A stretch of 22,681 nucleotides of DNA from Collinsella aerofaciens (GTDB lineage Bacteria > Actinomycetota > Coriobacteriia > Coriobacteriales > Coriobacteriaceae): assembly GCA_008671285.1 (NCBI GenBank), contig RPYR01000012.1:1-22681 (forward strand), read 5' to 3'. Below the pieces are notes generated by a model. The model saw only the letters and a program-made list of their open reading frames with translations, searched no databases and was not told the DNA's origin. Positions within the stretch are counted from its first letter, which is position 1. Every line of letters starts with the position of its first letter. A program made the position numbers and the translations under genes. Below are positions 1-7,115 of the stretch, piece after piece.

Positions 1-759
1 ATTGATGTCTGCAATCAACGATGAGATCTCTTCCATCTCGTCAATCGAGTGCATGCGATTGGCCAACGCGGTAATAACGGGTTTATCCCAAACGGTTGCC
101 ATTCCGGCATCGTAGTATTCCTGAAGACTGTGTTTGCGAACTTTTCAAAAGATGTGAGGTATAAAGGGGGATACCACGATTTCGCCATTGGCGTGGATGG
201 CCACTTGGTCAAATTGCATCTGCAGCTGGGGGAATCTGACCAAGTGGTCGATGGGGTCGCCAAACTCAAGCATGAAGTAGCCTCGATAGTCCGGATCGTA
301 TCGCAGGTCGTTGATCGTGTTGACTAGCCGACGGTATTGATTATTCGAAGGGCGAATCGTGCGGTTTCTTCGGGCTCTACCGAGGAGCATGATCGGCTGA
401 ACTCTAAGGTCAATTCGGTCAGTTCTACCCGACGATTTCAGCTTGTCTCGAAGCATCGTGCAAACTGGTTTGAAATCGTCGACATTGAACGATGTCGGAC
501 AAAAGGCAATTGAAAGGTGCAGTGAGGCTTCGTTCAGCGTGATATCGATGGCGTCGAGCACCCGGTCGTATAATCCCGAGAGTCCTCGCATATGTTCGTG
601 AGAATCGCGTAGGCCATCGAGGCTAAACTGTATGCCGTTTAAACCGGCGCGTTCGAGCTCATGCAAAGTATTTGAGTTTGCGAGCAGACCGTTTGACACG
701 AGGTTGCATTTGACGCCAGATGCGCTGAGCCGCCGCAAGGATTCGATGACAAGGAGTGG
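1..759 (-). pseudogene. Decayed radical SAM/SPASM-like peptide maturase
   Basis: Read on the minus strand, the frame runs from about 759 to the window edge and matches the second half of a radical SAM peptide-modifying enzyme: PLL (end of a GGEPLL motif) at the break, then VSNGLL, IQFSLDGL, HEHMRGLSG, the GRARRN stretch and HANGEIVVSPF. The N-terminal half with the CxxxCxxC cluster is absent: homology stops at 757-760, where a plus-strand gene begins. An in-frame TGA at 147-145 follows PFIPHIF, and the same frame then continues open for 48 codons to position 1 (KVRKHSLQEYYDAGM...), which reads as normal family sequence. A GGA-to-TGA change would explain it. The 3' end lies outside the window. 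The visible C-terminal part lacks SPASM cysteines. Loss of the Fe-S cluster site plus the nonsense codon makes this a remnant, probably of an older maturase of the same locus. Confidence 0.8.
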
Positions 760-765
760 ACTTGA

Positions 766-1128
766 GTGATGGCGATGTCGGACGTTATAGTTCCAATGGT
801 GGGGTCATGCCTGCTGCTGGTGTTCGGAATAATGATGTATCGAGGCAAGCTCACGGGATTGCTTGCTGGAATGTCATCGCTATCGGGAGGGCGTTTAGAG
901 GAGGAAAAGCGGACGGCCGAGTCTCTAGGCACAAACCGAGCGGTGGGGGCGGTTATAGTTTTCTCCGCAATATGTCTCCTTTTTTCGTCCCTTTTTCCGG
1001 ACAAAAGGGCGATTTTCGGTCTGATGGTGGCTGCCGTAATAATCGCCGCACTTGCCTATGTAAATAGGGAGTCTATTCGTATGTATATCAAGGCGAAACG
1101 GAATCCTGGGCATCGCAACCCGCGATAG
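766..1128 (+). CDS. Small DUF3784-like membrane protein
   Basis: This 120-residue protein has three hydrophobic segments, at about residues 6-25, 59-77 and 82-98, and a basic C-terminal tail (KAKRNPGHRNPR). The stretch FGIMMYRGKLTGLLAGMSSL followed by a polar EEEKR loop resembles the DUF3784 pattern (G-x-gk-x-LIAGyntms) found in small Firmicute and actinobacterial membrane proteins, often beside peptide or ABC transport genes. That assignment is from memory of the family. The function is unknown. GTG at 766 was chosen because AAGGAG at 751-756 sits 9 bases upstream; ATG at 769 and 775 are alternatives. The Shine-Dalgarno lies inside the truncated antisense radical SAM remnant, so the gene appears to have been joined to that sequence by recombination. 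It ends just before the broken ABC exporter. Confidence 0.6.
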   Translation: MMAMSDVIVPMVGSCLLLVFGIMMYRGKLTGLLAGMSSLSGGRLEEEKRTAESLGTNRAVGAVIVFSAICLLFSSLFPDKRAIFGLMVAAVIIAALAYVNRESIRMYIKAKRNPGHRNPR

Positions 1129-1222
1129 TGTTTTGCGAGGATTAACAATAAGGAGTGTATGGGAGCGATTAAGCGGCGAACTAATTCAGTTTTGGATAAA
1201 AGGTCGCTTGATGGGGGCTGGC

Positions 1223-2827
1223 ATGTTTAAGAAGACGGTTAACGAGTTATTTCGCTGTAAAGGGTCGCGGCTTTTCGTGATTCTCATGTCGGTGAATTAT
1301 GCTCTCTCGTGCGTCATGCCCGCCTTAAACGGTGGGTTTGTAGATTTTCTCGTGACGAATAGGGATCCATCTCGCGTCGTATGATTTGCAGCCTTTGTTG
1401 CCAGCATAGGGATATCGGCATCCTTCATGTCGTATGCGATGGGCGTGAACGTATCGCGCGTCATTTTGGAGATGACTACGAGACTGATGGGGGCCACGTG
1501 TGAGTCGTTTGAACGAGGGCCCTTGGAAAAGGGGGAGCAGGCGGATTCATCCTATACAACGCAGAGGGTGTATGCGGATTCGAATGCGGTGTCATCGTTT
1601 GTCGTGAACAACTTCCTGACAATCGGGCTTAACATCGTTTTGATTGTGTTTATTTTCATCATTCTGTTTTCAATTAACCCGGTGTTTCTGGCGTTAAGTA
1701 CATGTTCGCTTGGGGCATACTTCATTTTATTTAGGGTGTTGAAAAAGCCGCTGTACAACAGTTCGCTTGCGAACAAAGAGGGGTTGAGCAAGCTGTTCGC
1801 ATCCGTGAGCGGCGAGCTGTCGCAGTTGTTTGACATTAAGTGCGATGGGGCATATGACCAGAGTGCCCGTACGCTCAAGGGGATATTCGAGGGGTACTAC
1901 CCGATTTACATGAAAGCAAGTAGGGTCTCGAATCTGGCCACCTCGAGCGACGGCCTGATCTCATCTGTGTTCCGGGGAGCGTTGCTTGTGATCTCCGGAA
2001 TGGAAATATTAAGCGGAAGAATGAGCATTGGCGAGTTCACAATGGTGAACTCGTATTACTCGATGGCGTTCGGATGCTTCAAATATTATTTGAATTATTT
2101 CAAATCATATCAGGACGCGAGGGCCTCGTTCGACCGATTGGAGGCTCTGTCGGAAGGCGCCGAGGACCGCGGCACCATCTCGGTTGGGCACGTGGAGAGC
2201 ATATCGTTGTCCAACATCGCGTACCGATATGCGGGAAAGCCCTACTTGTACCGCGATCTCTCCGTGGAGGTCGAGAGGGGGAAAATCTATGCCATTACCG
2301 GGCCGAACGGATGCGGCAAAAGCACGTTTCTGAAGGTGCTTCTTGGACTATATTCTGCTGGGGGGCATCGGACTTTGGGGTCGGTGCCATATGAAGAGCT
2401 CGATATGGAGACGATCCGACATGACCTGTTTGCGGTGTGCCCGCAAAAGCTCTTTATTCCGAATGAAACGGTGGAACACTATCTTGAGAGGGCATCGATT
2501 CGGGGAACGGGCGAGCATCTCTGCGAGCTTGTGCCGAGTTTCTGCCGAACCGTCGAATCGTTAAAAGGTAAGAATTGTAGGGACCTTTCTGGTGGAGAGT
2601 ATCGGAAGCTAAGGATAATCTCAGCACTTTGCAGGCAACCGGAAGTGCTTGTGTTTGACGAGCCGACGAATGATTTAGACGAAGAAAGCCGTCGGGAGTT
2701 CACGGAGTATGTCTCTCGAAACCCCTTTAATCAGCTAATTCTTGTTGTAAGCCACGATCAGGATTTGATTTTGGCATGCGATAAGAAACTGGATTTGAAT
2801 TTCGACTCGAAAGATGGGCAATGCTGA
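1223..2827 (+). pseudogene. ABC exporter (TMD-NBD fusion) interrupted by an in-frame TGA
   Basis: The frame encodes a half-size ABC exporter of about 534 codons: N-terminal transmembrane domain, then a nucleotide-binding domain with Walker A GPNGCGKST, signature LSGGEYRKL, Walker B VLVFDEPTNDLD and switch histidine VVSHD. It resembles exporters found with bacteriocin and RiPP clusters (QRVYADSNAVSSFVVNNFL in the membrane domain) and lacks a C39 peptidase domain. TGA at 1382-1384, codon 54 from the ATG at 1223, splits it at the start of the second membrane helix. Both sides are in the same frame and both read as good exporter sequence (GGFVDFLV before, FAAFVASIGIS after). The upstream piece could only make one helix, and the downstream ATG at 1427 has no clear ribosome site. 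In-frame starts at 1211 and 1133 (TTG) are also possible. Most likely a recent nonsense mutation; the paralogous exporter at 8398 is intact. Confidence 0.78.
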
Positions 2828-2944
2828 TGAGAAACGCTTGGAGTTCGGGATTGCGCGGCGTGAAGCGACCCTCTTCTTATCGAGTTCGTTACAATGTAGG
2901 AAAAACAGTAAGTAAGAAGACCTCTGATTGCTTTAGGAGGAGCT

Positions 2945-3484
2945 GTGGTGAATAGCGCCCAGAAGATCGATAAGTCCATCCAGAAGATGATGACTCTCGG
3001 AAGAAGGCTTGGGATTCTGTTTACGGCGCTGTTTATAGCGGTGTGTTGCTGTTCGGTGGTGGTGGTTATTTCCATTGGGCTTATGGCTGCTCAAGGAAAC
3101 CTATATGATCCATCAAAGACGGTTTCCGTAGTGGTTCCTTTGATGTATCTTCTGATTTCCGGAGGGGCCACATGGACCCTGCGGGGAATCAGCATGGACA
3201 TGGCTCATGGCGAATCGCCCTTTACCCTTTCGCATGCTCGAAGAATCTCGATTATCGGGTGGCTGTTTGTTGCAGCAGCAATAGGTGACCTCTTGTTTTC
3301 TCCGGGGTTTCTTTCGATAGTGATTGGCCCCTTCGACTTGCTGGGGAACGCCTATTCGATGTTTGAAAACCTGGCCCTGCCCATAGATATTGGTGCTGTG
3401 CTGGGGGCCGTTTGCTGCTTCTCGATTTCTGCGATATGGCGCTACGGAGCTCTGCTTCAAGACCAGACCGAGGATTTGGTGTGA
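2945..3484 (+). CDS. DUF2975-like four-helix membrane protein
   Basis: This 179-residue protein has four hydrophobic segments, at about residues 20-50, 60-78, 100-125 and 145-168. The conserved-looking stretch LRGISMDMAHGESPFTLSHARRISIIGW matches the DUF2975 pattern (I-x-d-x-g-x-PF-x4-R-x-l-x-x-iG) as I remember it, and ISMDMAHGESPF is the best anchor. DUF2975 proteins are usually encoded directly before a small YozG-type XRE regulator, as here, where 8 bases separate the two. Their biochemical role is not established; a membrane sensor or antagonist of the regulator is a reasonable guess. The Shine-Dalgarno AGGAGG is at 2935-2940. GTG at 2948 has the better spacing (7 bases) and may be the true start rather than GTG at 2945. 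Confidence 0.72.
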   Translation: MVNSAQKIDKSIQKMMTLGRRLGILFTALFIAVCCCSVVVVISIGLMAAQGNLYDPSKTVSVVVPLMYLLISGGATWTLRGISMDMAHGESPFTLSHARRISIIGWLFVAAAIGDLLFSPGFLSIVIGPFDLLGNAYSMFENLALPIDIGAVLGAVCCFSISAIWRYGALLQDQTEDLV

Positions 3485-3492
3485 GGGGCGGC

Positions 3493-3822
3493 ATGGACTA
3501 TCTGATTATTGAGCTTGAAAGCTTATTGCTTCGACGCGGAAAGACGAGTACGGATATCATTCGGGCGACCGGGCACACACCGGCAAGTATCTCAAAAATA
3601 CGAAATGGCAAGGTGAAGGCAATTAGGTTAAAGACATTGCTGGATATTTGCGTAGAGCTTGATTGCCAGCCTGGCGATCTTATTAAGCGCGTCAACGAAA
3701 GAGAACTTGAGGAACTGGCGACGCGGCGCGCCCGCAACGCGCTGAGCAGGGCGACCGCGACGGGTGATGACCCGGTCCTGGAGTCAGATCATGTTTACGT
3801 GGTCGATCTTAGAGACGACTGA
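3493..3822 (+). CDS. XRE family (YozG-like) transcriptional regulator
   Basis: This 109-residue protein carries an N-terminal Cro/CI-type helix-turn-helix over about residues 3-68: LLLRRGKTSTDIIRATG for the first helices, PASISKIRNGKVKAIRLKTL for the recognition region, then LLDICVELDCQPGDLI, the hallmark ending of YozG-like XRE repressors. A charged tail (ERELEELATRRARNAL) and an acidic C-terminus follow. ATG at 3493 is preferred because residues 1-12 align with normal XRE starts; the longer frame from 3412 overlaps the DUF2975 gene. It follows that gene by 8 bases, a common pairing, so the two are probably cotranscribed. It lies just upstream of the terminator and the precursor promoter, so it is the best candidate regulator of the peptide operon, though no binding site has been shown. 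Confidence 0.85.
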   Translation: MDYLIIELESLLLRRGKTSTDIIRATGHTPASISKIRNGKVKAIRLKTLLDICVELDCQPGDLIKRVNERELEELATRRARNALSRATATGDDPVLESDHVYVVDLRDD

Positions 3823-3854
3823 GGCTGGAGAATAAAAAAGTATTGAGCAGGTGC

Positions 3855-3891
3855 AGCCCGTGAAAACAACGGTTTTCACGGGCTGTTCATT
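3855..3891 (+). terminator. Hairpin terminator after the XRE gene
   Basis: A perfect 13-bp stem (3855-3867 with 3872-3884, arms AGCCCGTGAAAAC and its complement) closes a 4-base loop and is followed by GTTCATTC, a weak U-rich tail. It lies 33 bases after the regulator stop codon and separates the DUF2975/XRE transcript from the precursor promoter. Confidence 0.65.
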
Positions 3892-3994
3892 CAACGTCCT
3901 GCAGTGGCCTGTATTTCTCGCCGCGTCACTGGGGAACGAGAGAGTCATTTCCTGTGCTGGATGCAGGGGGGTGCTTACCTTGTGTAATATATAA

Positions 3995-4004
3995 ATAAGC
4001 TTAT
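3995..4004. promoter_or_regulatory. Possible operator palindrome beside the -35 box
   Basis: ATAAGCTTAT is a perfect 10-bp palindrome ending one base before the -35 hexamer of the precursor promoter, within a very AT-rich stretch (3980-4040). Its position would suit an XRE-family repressor or activator such as the one encoded at 3493. The link is inferred from position only. Confidence 0.25.
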
Positions 4005-4005
4005 A

Positions 4006-4034
4006 TTGAAATATGACACATATCGAATTAGAAT
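4006..4034 (+). promoter_or_regulatory. Sigma-70 type promoter of the precursor operon
   Basis: The -35 TTGAAA (4006-4011) and -10 TAGAAT (4029-4034) hexamers are separated by exactly 17 bases in an AT-rich segment. Transcription would start near 4041, giving a leader of about 30 bases that contains the strong Shine-Dalgarno AAGGAGGGAG (4061-4070) of the first peptide. Confidence 0.65.
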
Positions 4035-4072
4035 AACATTATCAATTCGGTATGCAAAGAAAGGAGGGAGAG

Positions 4073-4192
4073 ATGGATTGGATTAACGAGCCGGAGGAAG
4101 GCGTTGCACCCGCGTGCGGCAACTGCTTCTTCTACGCGCACGGGGGATGCACGAAGAGGTGCCCCAATCAGTCCTGCACGTTCCGTTTCTAG
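4073..4192 (+). CDS. Cysteine-rich RiPP precursor peptide 1 (39 aa)
   Basis: This short gene encodes a 39-residue peptide with five cysteines at 15, 18, 26, 30 and 35 (C-x2-C-x7-C-x3-C-x4-C). Residues 1-14 (MDWINEPEEGVAPA) are Cys-free and acidic, like a short leader. The rest forms a putative core containing NCFFYAHG and ending TFRF. The ATG follows AAGGAGGGAG with good spacing, under a near-consensus promoter. It is followed 46 bases later by a second copy with all five cysteines in register, and by a radical SAM/SPASM maturase, so I infer a substrate for thioether crosslinking (sactipeptide or ranthipeptide type). It resembles the general idea of SCIFF-like Cys-rich peptides but has five cysteines, not six. 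I do not recognise it as a named family. A small metal-binding protein is the main alternative. Confidence 0.8.
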   Translation: MDWINEPEEGVAPACGNCFFYAHGGCTKRCPNQSCTFRF

Positions 4193-4238
4193 GGGGCAGA
4201 GATGAACTGGCTTTCTACCGCGAAAGGAGGGGAATGAA

Positions 4239-4358
4239 ATGGAATGGATTACCGAGCCGTCAGCCGGGGCTGAGCCCATGTGCAACAATTGCTTCTTTTA
4301 CGCGCACGGCAGCTGCAGCACCAAGTGTTCTTCACAGGAGTGCACTATCCGCTTTTAG
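4239..4358 (+). CDS. Cysteine-rich RiPP precursor peptide 2 (39 aa)
   Basis: This is a tandem paralogue of the peptide at 4073: the same length, 23 of 39 residues identical, and cysteines at the same positions 15, 18, 26, 30 and 35. Invariant features are M-x-W-I-x-E-P at the start, G10, P13, NCFFYAHG (17-24) and a final T-x-R-F. Variable positions cluster in the leader and between the last three cysteines (25, 27-29, 31-32, 34). That is what is expected of two precursors sharing one maturase but giving different products, possibly a two-component peptide. The start ATG at 4239 is preceded by AAAGGAGGGG with normal spacing; the ATG at 4234 is out of frame. The stop codon TAG lies inside the following hairpin. 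Confidence 0.8.
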   Translation: MEWITEPSAGAEPMCNNCFFYAHGSCSTKCSSQECTIRF

Positions 4359-4386
4359 CGGATAGTGCACGCCGTACGGCGTGCAC
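4340..4386 (+). promoter_or_regulatory. Two overlapping, mutually exclusive hairpins at the end of precursor 2
   Basis: Hairpin A has a perfect 14-bp stem (4340-4353 with 4357-4370) and a TTT loop. Hairpin B is a perfect 22-bp palindrome (4365-4386). Both use the GTGCAC at 4365-4370, so only one can form at a time; GTGCAC occurs three times (4340, 4365, 4381). Neither is followed by a U-tract. The likely roles are mRNA 3'-end protection or partial attenuation, giving more precursor than downstream transport and maturase product. Confidence 0.6.
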
Positions 4387-4525
4387 AGACTGTTCAAAGA
4401 TATTTTGGCCAGCAGCGCCTGAGGGGCGATGTGGCATTGCAATATGGGGGGGGCGAACCGACGTTACCTATAACCCCGCACAATTGCCATGTCGTCCCTT
4501 TTTATTGACGGGGAGGATGTCGTCC

Positions 4526-5446
4526 ATGCGGGAAGTCCCAGTTGAATTGCGTGCCATATCCAAGAGATATGGCGGGTTTGAAGCGGTTAAATCAGTCTCG
4601 TTCTCTTTAATGGAAGGCGAGCTGTGTGCACTCATTGGGGAGAATGGTGCCGGCAAGAGCACGTTAATTCGATTGATCACGGGGCTTTCGGAGCCATCGT
4701 CAGGAACGATCTCGATGTTTGGGCAAACCGGGAGACGTGAAATACGGAGCTGCAGGGAAAGGCTGGGTTATATGCCCGACCTCAATGCTTCGTATCCTAA
4801 TCTGACCGCGCGAGACAACTTGGTCGTTCGCTGTATTGAGTGGGGGCTTCCCACCGATCGTTCCATCGACGGTGTGTTATCAACCGTCGGTTTGGGGGAG
4901 GCCGGCGGGAAGAAAGTGAAGAACTTCTCAATGGGAATGAGGAGGCGTCTCGATCTGGCCATAGCGTTGCTGGGCGATCCGGAGCTGTTGATCCTGGACG
5001 AGCCGACAAACGGCCTGGATCCGATGGGGATAGTCGAAGTAAGAAAAATCCTTACGCATCTTAACAAAGATCAAGGTAAAACGATTCTCGTATCCAGCCA
5101 CAATCTTGAGGAGATGCACAAGCTGGCAACTGATTACCTCTTCATAAGTCATGGTCGCCTCATTCGAAGGATGACCGCACCTCAGCTGGAAAAGTCATGC
5201 CGCGGTGGTTTCGTGTTGCATGTGGACGATCTGGAGCGAACGAGATCGGTTCTCGGAGATGAGACCTCACATTCTTTTCTGCCGGACGGCAGCGTCCTTA
5301 TGCGCTATGAGGAGAAAAAGGAAGGGCGGGGCATTGCAATCGAAGCGCTCTCGACCGCAGGTGTGAGGGTTGCGGAGGCGTATTCTCATAGGAAGAGCCT
5401 TGAGGAGTTTTATTCGGAGCTCATCGGTCGAGAGAGCGAGCTGTGA
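4526..5446 (+). CDS. ABC transporter ATP-binding protein (BcrA/NatA type)
   Basis: This 306-residue soluble ATPase has a single nucleotide-binding domain over about residues 6-220: Walker A GENGAGKST at 38-46, signature FSMGM at about 134-138 followed by RRRLDLA, Walker B LLILDEPTNGLD and switch region VSSHNLEEM. The Q-loop region reads GYMPDL, without a glutamine. The last 80 residues form the variable tail typical of this class. This family pairs with ABC-2 permeases in bacteriocin self-protection (LanF, BcrA) or sodium/drug export. ATG at 4526 is chosen because GGGAGG ends 9 bases before it; ATG at 4517 abuts that site, and the longer frame runs back into precursor 2. Its stop overlaps the next start (ATGA), so the three ABC genes are translationally coupled. 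Probable role: immunity to, or export of, the modified peptides. Confidence 0.88.
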   Translation: MREVPVELRAISKRYGGFEAVKSVSFSLMEGELCALIGENGAGKSTLIRLITGLSEPSSGTISMFGQTGRREIRSCRERLGYMPDLNASYPNLTARDNLVVRCIEWGLPTDRSIDGVLSTVGLGEAGGKKVKNFSMGMRRRLDLAIALLGDPELLILDEPTNGLDPMGIVEVRKILTHLNKDQGKTILVSSHNLEEMHKLATDYLFISHGRLIRRMTAPQLEKSCRGGFVLHVDDLERTRSVLGDETSHSFLPDGSVLMRYEEKKEGRGIAIEALSTAGVRVAEAYSHRKSLEEFYSELIGRESEL

Positions 5447-6264
5447 TGAAACGCGAGTTCATCTCAGCTTTTCGGAGCGAGGTATGGTTGCTCGCCAGGC
5501 ACCCGGCGACCGCTCTGATGATTGCGCTTGCGGCTGTGCTGTATGTGGTTGCGGCTGCGACTTCGTCTGAGGTGCTGATCATGGTCGCCGGTGATGACCC
5601 GTATACGCTTGGAGGGGCTATAGGTTTTATTGGAAACCTAGTGGATGCAGGGGACGTTTTGGGCTCTGTTGCCCGGACGTCTTTTGCGTCTACAGTGGTC
5701 TGGATTCCGGTGACGATTCTCTACGCGGTTTACGCTACGTCGAGAGACTTTGAATCCGTGGCTTACGCCGTATCGAGATCGCGAGGGGTGTCGCAGGCGG
5801 CGATTGTGATCACGAAGCTGTTGGTGAACTGCACTCTGGTCGGTGCCGTGTATCTTCTTTCTACGACTGCGCTGTATTTAACCAAGATGGCCCAATGGGA
5901 CGTTGGGGCCTCGTGCTCAGGGTTTGCCCAATTTGTATCGATTGCGCTGATGATCGCGCTGCTGCTCATTTCGATGTACGCCGCTACCTTCGCCCTGTAT
6001 TTGCTCACGAGGAGTGTGGTGGCGAGCAGCGTCGTTGCAATAGCGGTTTCGATATTTGTGATGGCGTGGTTCCCAAGTACATACGGAAGCGGTCAGCCCA
6101 GCTTGCTGCTCATGCTCTCGCCCGTGTATTACCTGATGAACCTGTGTTCCCTGAGTATACAGAATGTTGGTGTAATTCAGGTTTTGCTGTATGCGGGCGG
6201 CACTGTGCTTGTGTCGGTTGGAGTTGCGCTCGTCTCGCTATTTGTAAGGACGGCGGTTCGATGA
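5446..6264 (+). CDS. ABC-2 type permease, immunity/export subunit 1
   Basis: This hydrophobic protein of about 272 residues has six predicted membrane segments: TALMIALAAVLYVVAAA near the N-terminus, STVVWIPVTILYAVYA, LLVNCTLVGAVYLLSTTALYL, FVSIALMIALLLISMYAATFALYLL, SVVAIAVSIFVMAW and the C-terminal VLLYAGGTVLVSVGVALVSL. The N-terminus MKREFISAFRSEVWLLARHP is the cytoplasmic amphipathic start typical of ABC-2 permeases. SRDFESVAYAVSRSRGVSQA after the second segment fits their usual cytoplasmic loop. ATG at 5446 overlaps the ATPase stop; GTG at 5443 is less likely. Together with the ATPase and the next gene it should form a heteromeric ABC-2 transporter. Sequence alone does not separate export from immunity. 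Confidence 0.8.
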   Translation: MKREFISAFRSEVWLLARHPATALMIALAAVLYVVAAATSSEVLIMVAGDDPYTLGGAIGFIGNLVDAGDVLGSVARTSFASTVVWIPVTILYAVYATSRDFESVAYAVSRSRGVSQAAIVITKLLVNCTLVGAVYLLSTTALYLTKMAQWDVGASCSGFAQFVSIALMIALLLISMYAATFALYLLTRSVVASSVVAIAVSIFVMAWFPSTYGSGQPSLLLMLSPVYYLMNLCSLSIQNVGVIQVLLYAGGTVLVSVGVALVSLFVRTAVR

Positions 6265-7049
6265 ATCTTGGGATGTCGGTCAGGGCGGAACTGTTCCGCG
6301 CAAGGAGAATGAAACTCGCCGTGATAATAGCGCTGATGTATTTGGGCATCGCGGGGATTTATGTGTTTGCCGGGTCCGGCGCATGGGTCTCCGCAGGGGG
6401 AGAGGGCCAGTTCTTTGGCTTTTCCGCCGATCCGGGCTATCTTTTCTCGATAGGGGTTGGGCCAACGGGTATCTCTTCCTGGCTAAGTGTCGTCTCCATG
6501 GCGCATACGGTGTTCTTCCCAATCGTCTCTGTTGTTGTGGCGGGGACGCTATTCGGTGATGCGACGAGCGTGTCGGCAAGGGGAGTTTCGATTGCTCGGG
6601 GCTTCCGCAGCTGGCAGCTGTTTGCGGCAAAGACATTGGCTTGCGAAGTGTATACGCTGTGCCCCTACATCGTGTTTACTCTCGGTGTCGCTGCGGTCTT
6701 TGCCGTGTGCTCCGGAAGCGGTCTAGACAGCCTTACGGTTGGTAATGTGACCTCGGCACTCCTGTCGAATATCGTTATAGACGCCGCTTATACGCTGATG
6801 GTTGCGGTTGCATATGAGGTGTTCAGGATCAGATCTCTTGTGTCGGGAGCCTTGCTGGTCGCAACGTTCGCGGGCCTTGTTATCGCGATGAGTTTCCCAA
6901 CCGTTTTACCCCCGGTTCACATGGCTTATTGGATGAGGGCGTGCGGGGCTGCCGGCGGGACGGTCCTGATGGCTGCATGCGGCCATGCGGTCATCGTGTC
7001 GCTCGCATGTCTATTGCTGCTTTCGTGCAGTTTTTATCGAAGAAGGTAG
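6261..7049 (+). CDS. ABC-2 type permease, immunity/export subunit 2
   Basis: This 262-residue membrane protein starts with MNLGMSVRAELFRARRMKLAVIIALMYLGIAG, the cytoplasmic lead and first helix of an ABC-2 permease. Further helices follow: TVFFPIVSVVVAGTLF, LCPYIVFTLGVAAVFAV, VIDAAYTLMVAVAYEVF, SGALLVATFAGLVIAMSF and a C-terminal HAVIVSLACLLLLSCSF. FGDATSVSARGVSIARGFRSWQLFAAK matches the loop after helix 2 that contacts the ATPase in this class. It has the same size and layout as the preceding gene, so the pair resembles the LanE/LanG arrangement of lantibiotic immunity transporters, although primary similarity between the two is low by eye. ATG at 6261 overlaps the preceding stop (ATGA), showing coupling. 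There are 66 bases to the maturase. Confidence 0.8.
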   Translation: MNLGMSVRAELFRARRMKLAVIIALMYLGIAGIYVFAGSGAWVSAGGEGQFFGFSADPGYLFSIGVGPTGISSWLSVVSMAHTVFFPIVSVVVAGTLFGDATSVSARGVSIARGFRSWQLFAAKTLACEVYTLCPYIVFTLGVAAVFAVCSGSGLDSLTVGNVTSALLSNIVIDAAYTLMVAVAYEVFRIRSLVSGALLVATFAGLVIAMSFPTVLPPVHMAYWMRACGAAGGTVLMAACGHAVIVSLACLLLLSCSFYRRR

Positions 7050-7115
7050 TGCGCTGGCGTATGCGCAGCGTCTGAGGGTCGATATGGATTTGATTGGAAA
7101 TGGAGATGGTGCGAA

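Noticed and set aside
1159..1230. 23-codon ORF (MGAIKRRTNSV...) with AAGGAG 3 bases upstream
   Set aside because: The spacing is too short, it overlaps the exporter frame, and it has no precursor-like features. It may only be a chance frame.
145..1384. UGA recoding (selenocysteine or glycine) in the two interrupted genes
   Set aside because: Neighbouring genes end normally with TGA, no SECIS-like element was evident, and the left gene is also truncated. Decay is simpler.
4280..4525. N-terminal extension of the ABC ATPase frame back to 4280
   Set aside because: It overlaps precursor 2 and the hairpins in another frame and lacks a ribosome site; the conserved start is at 4526.
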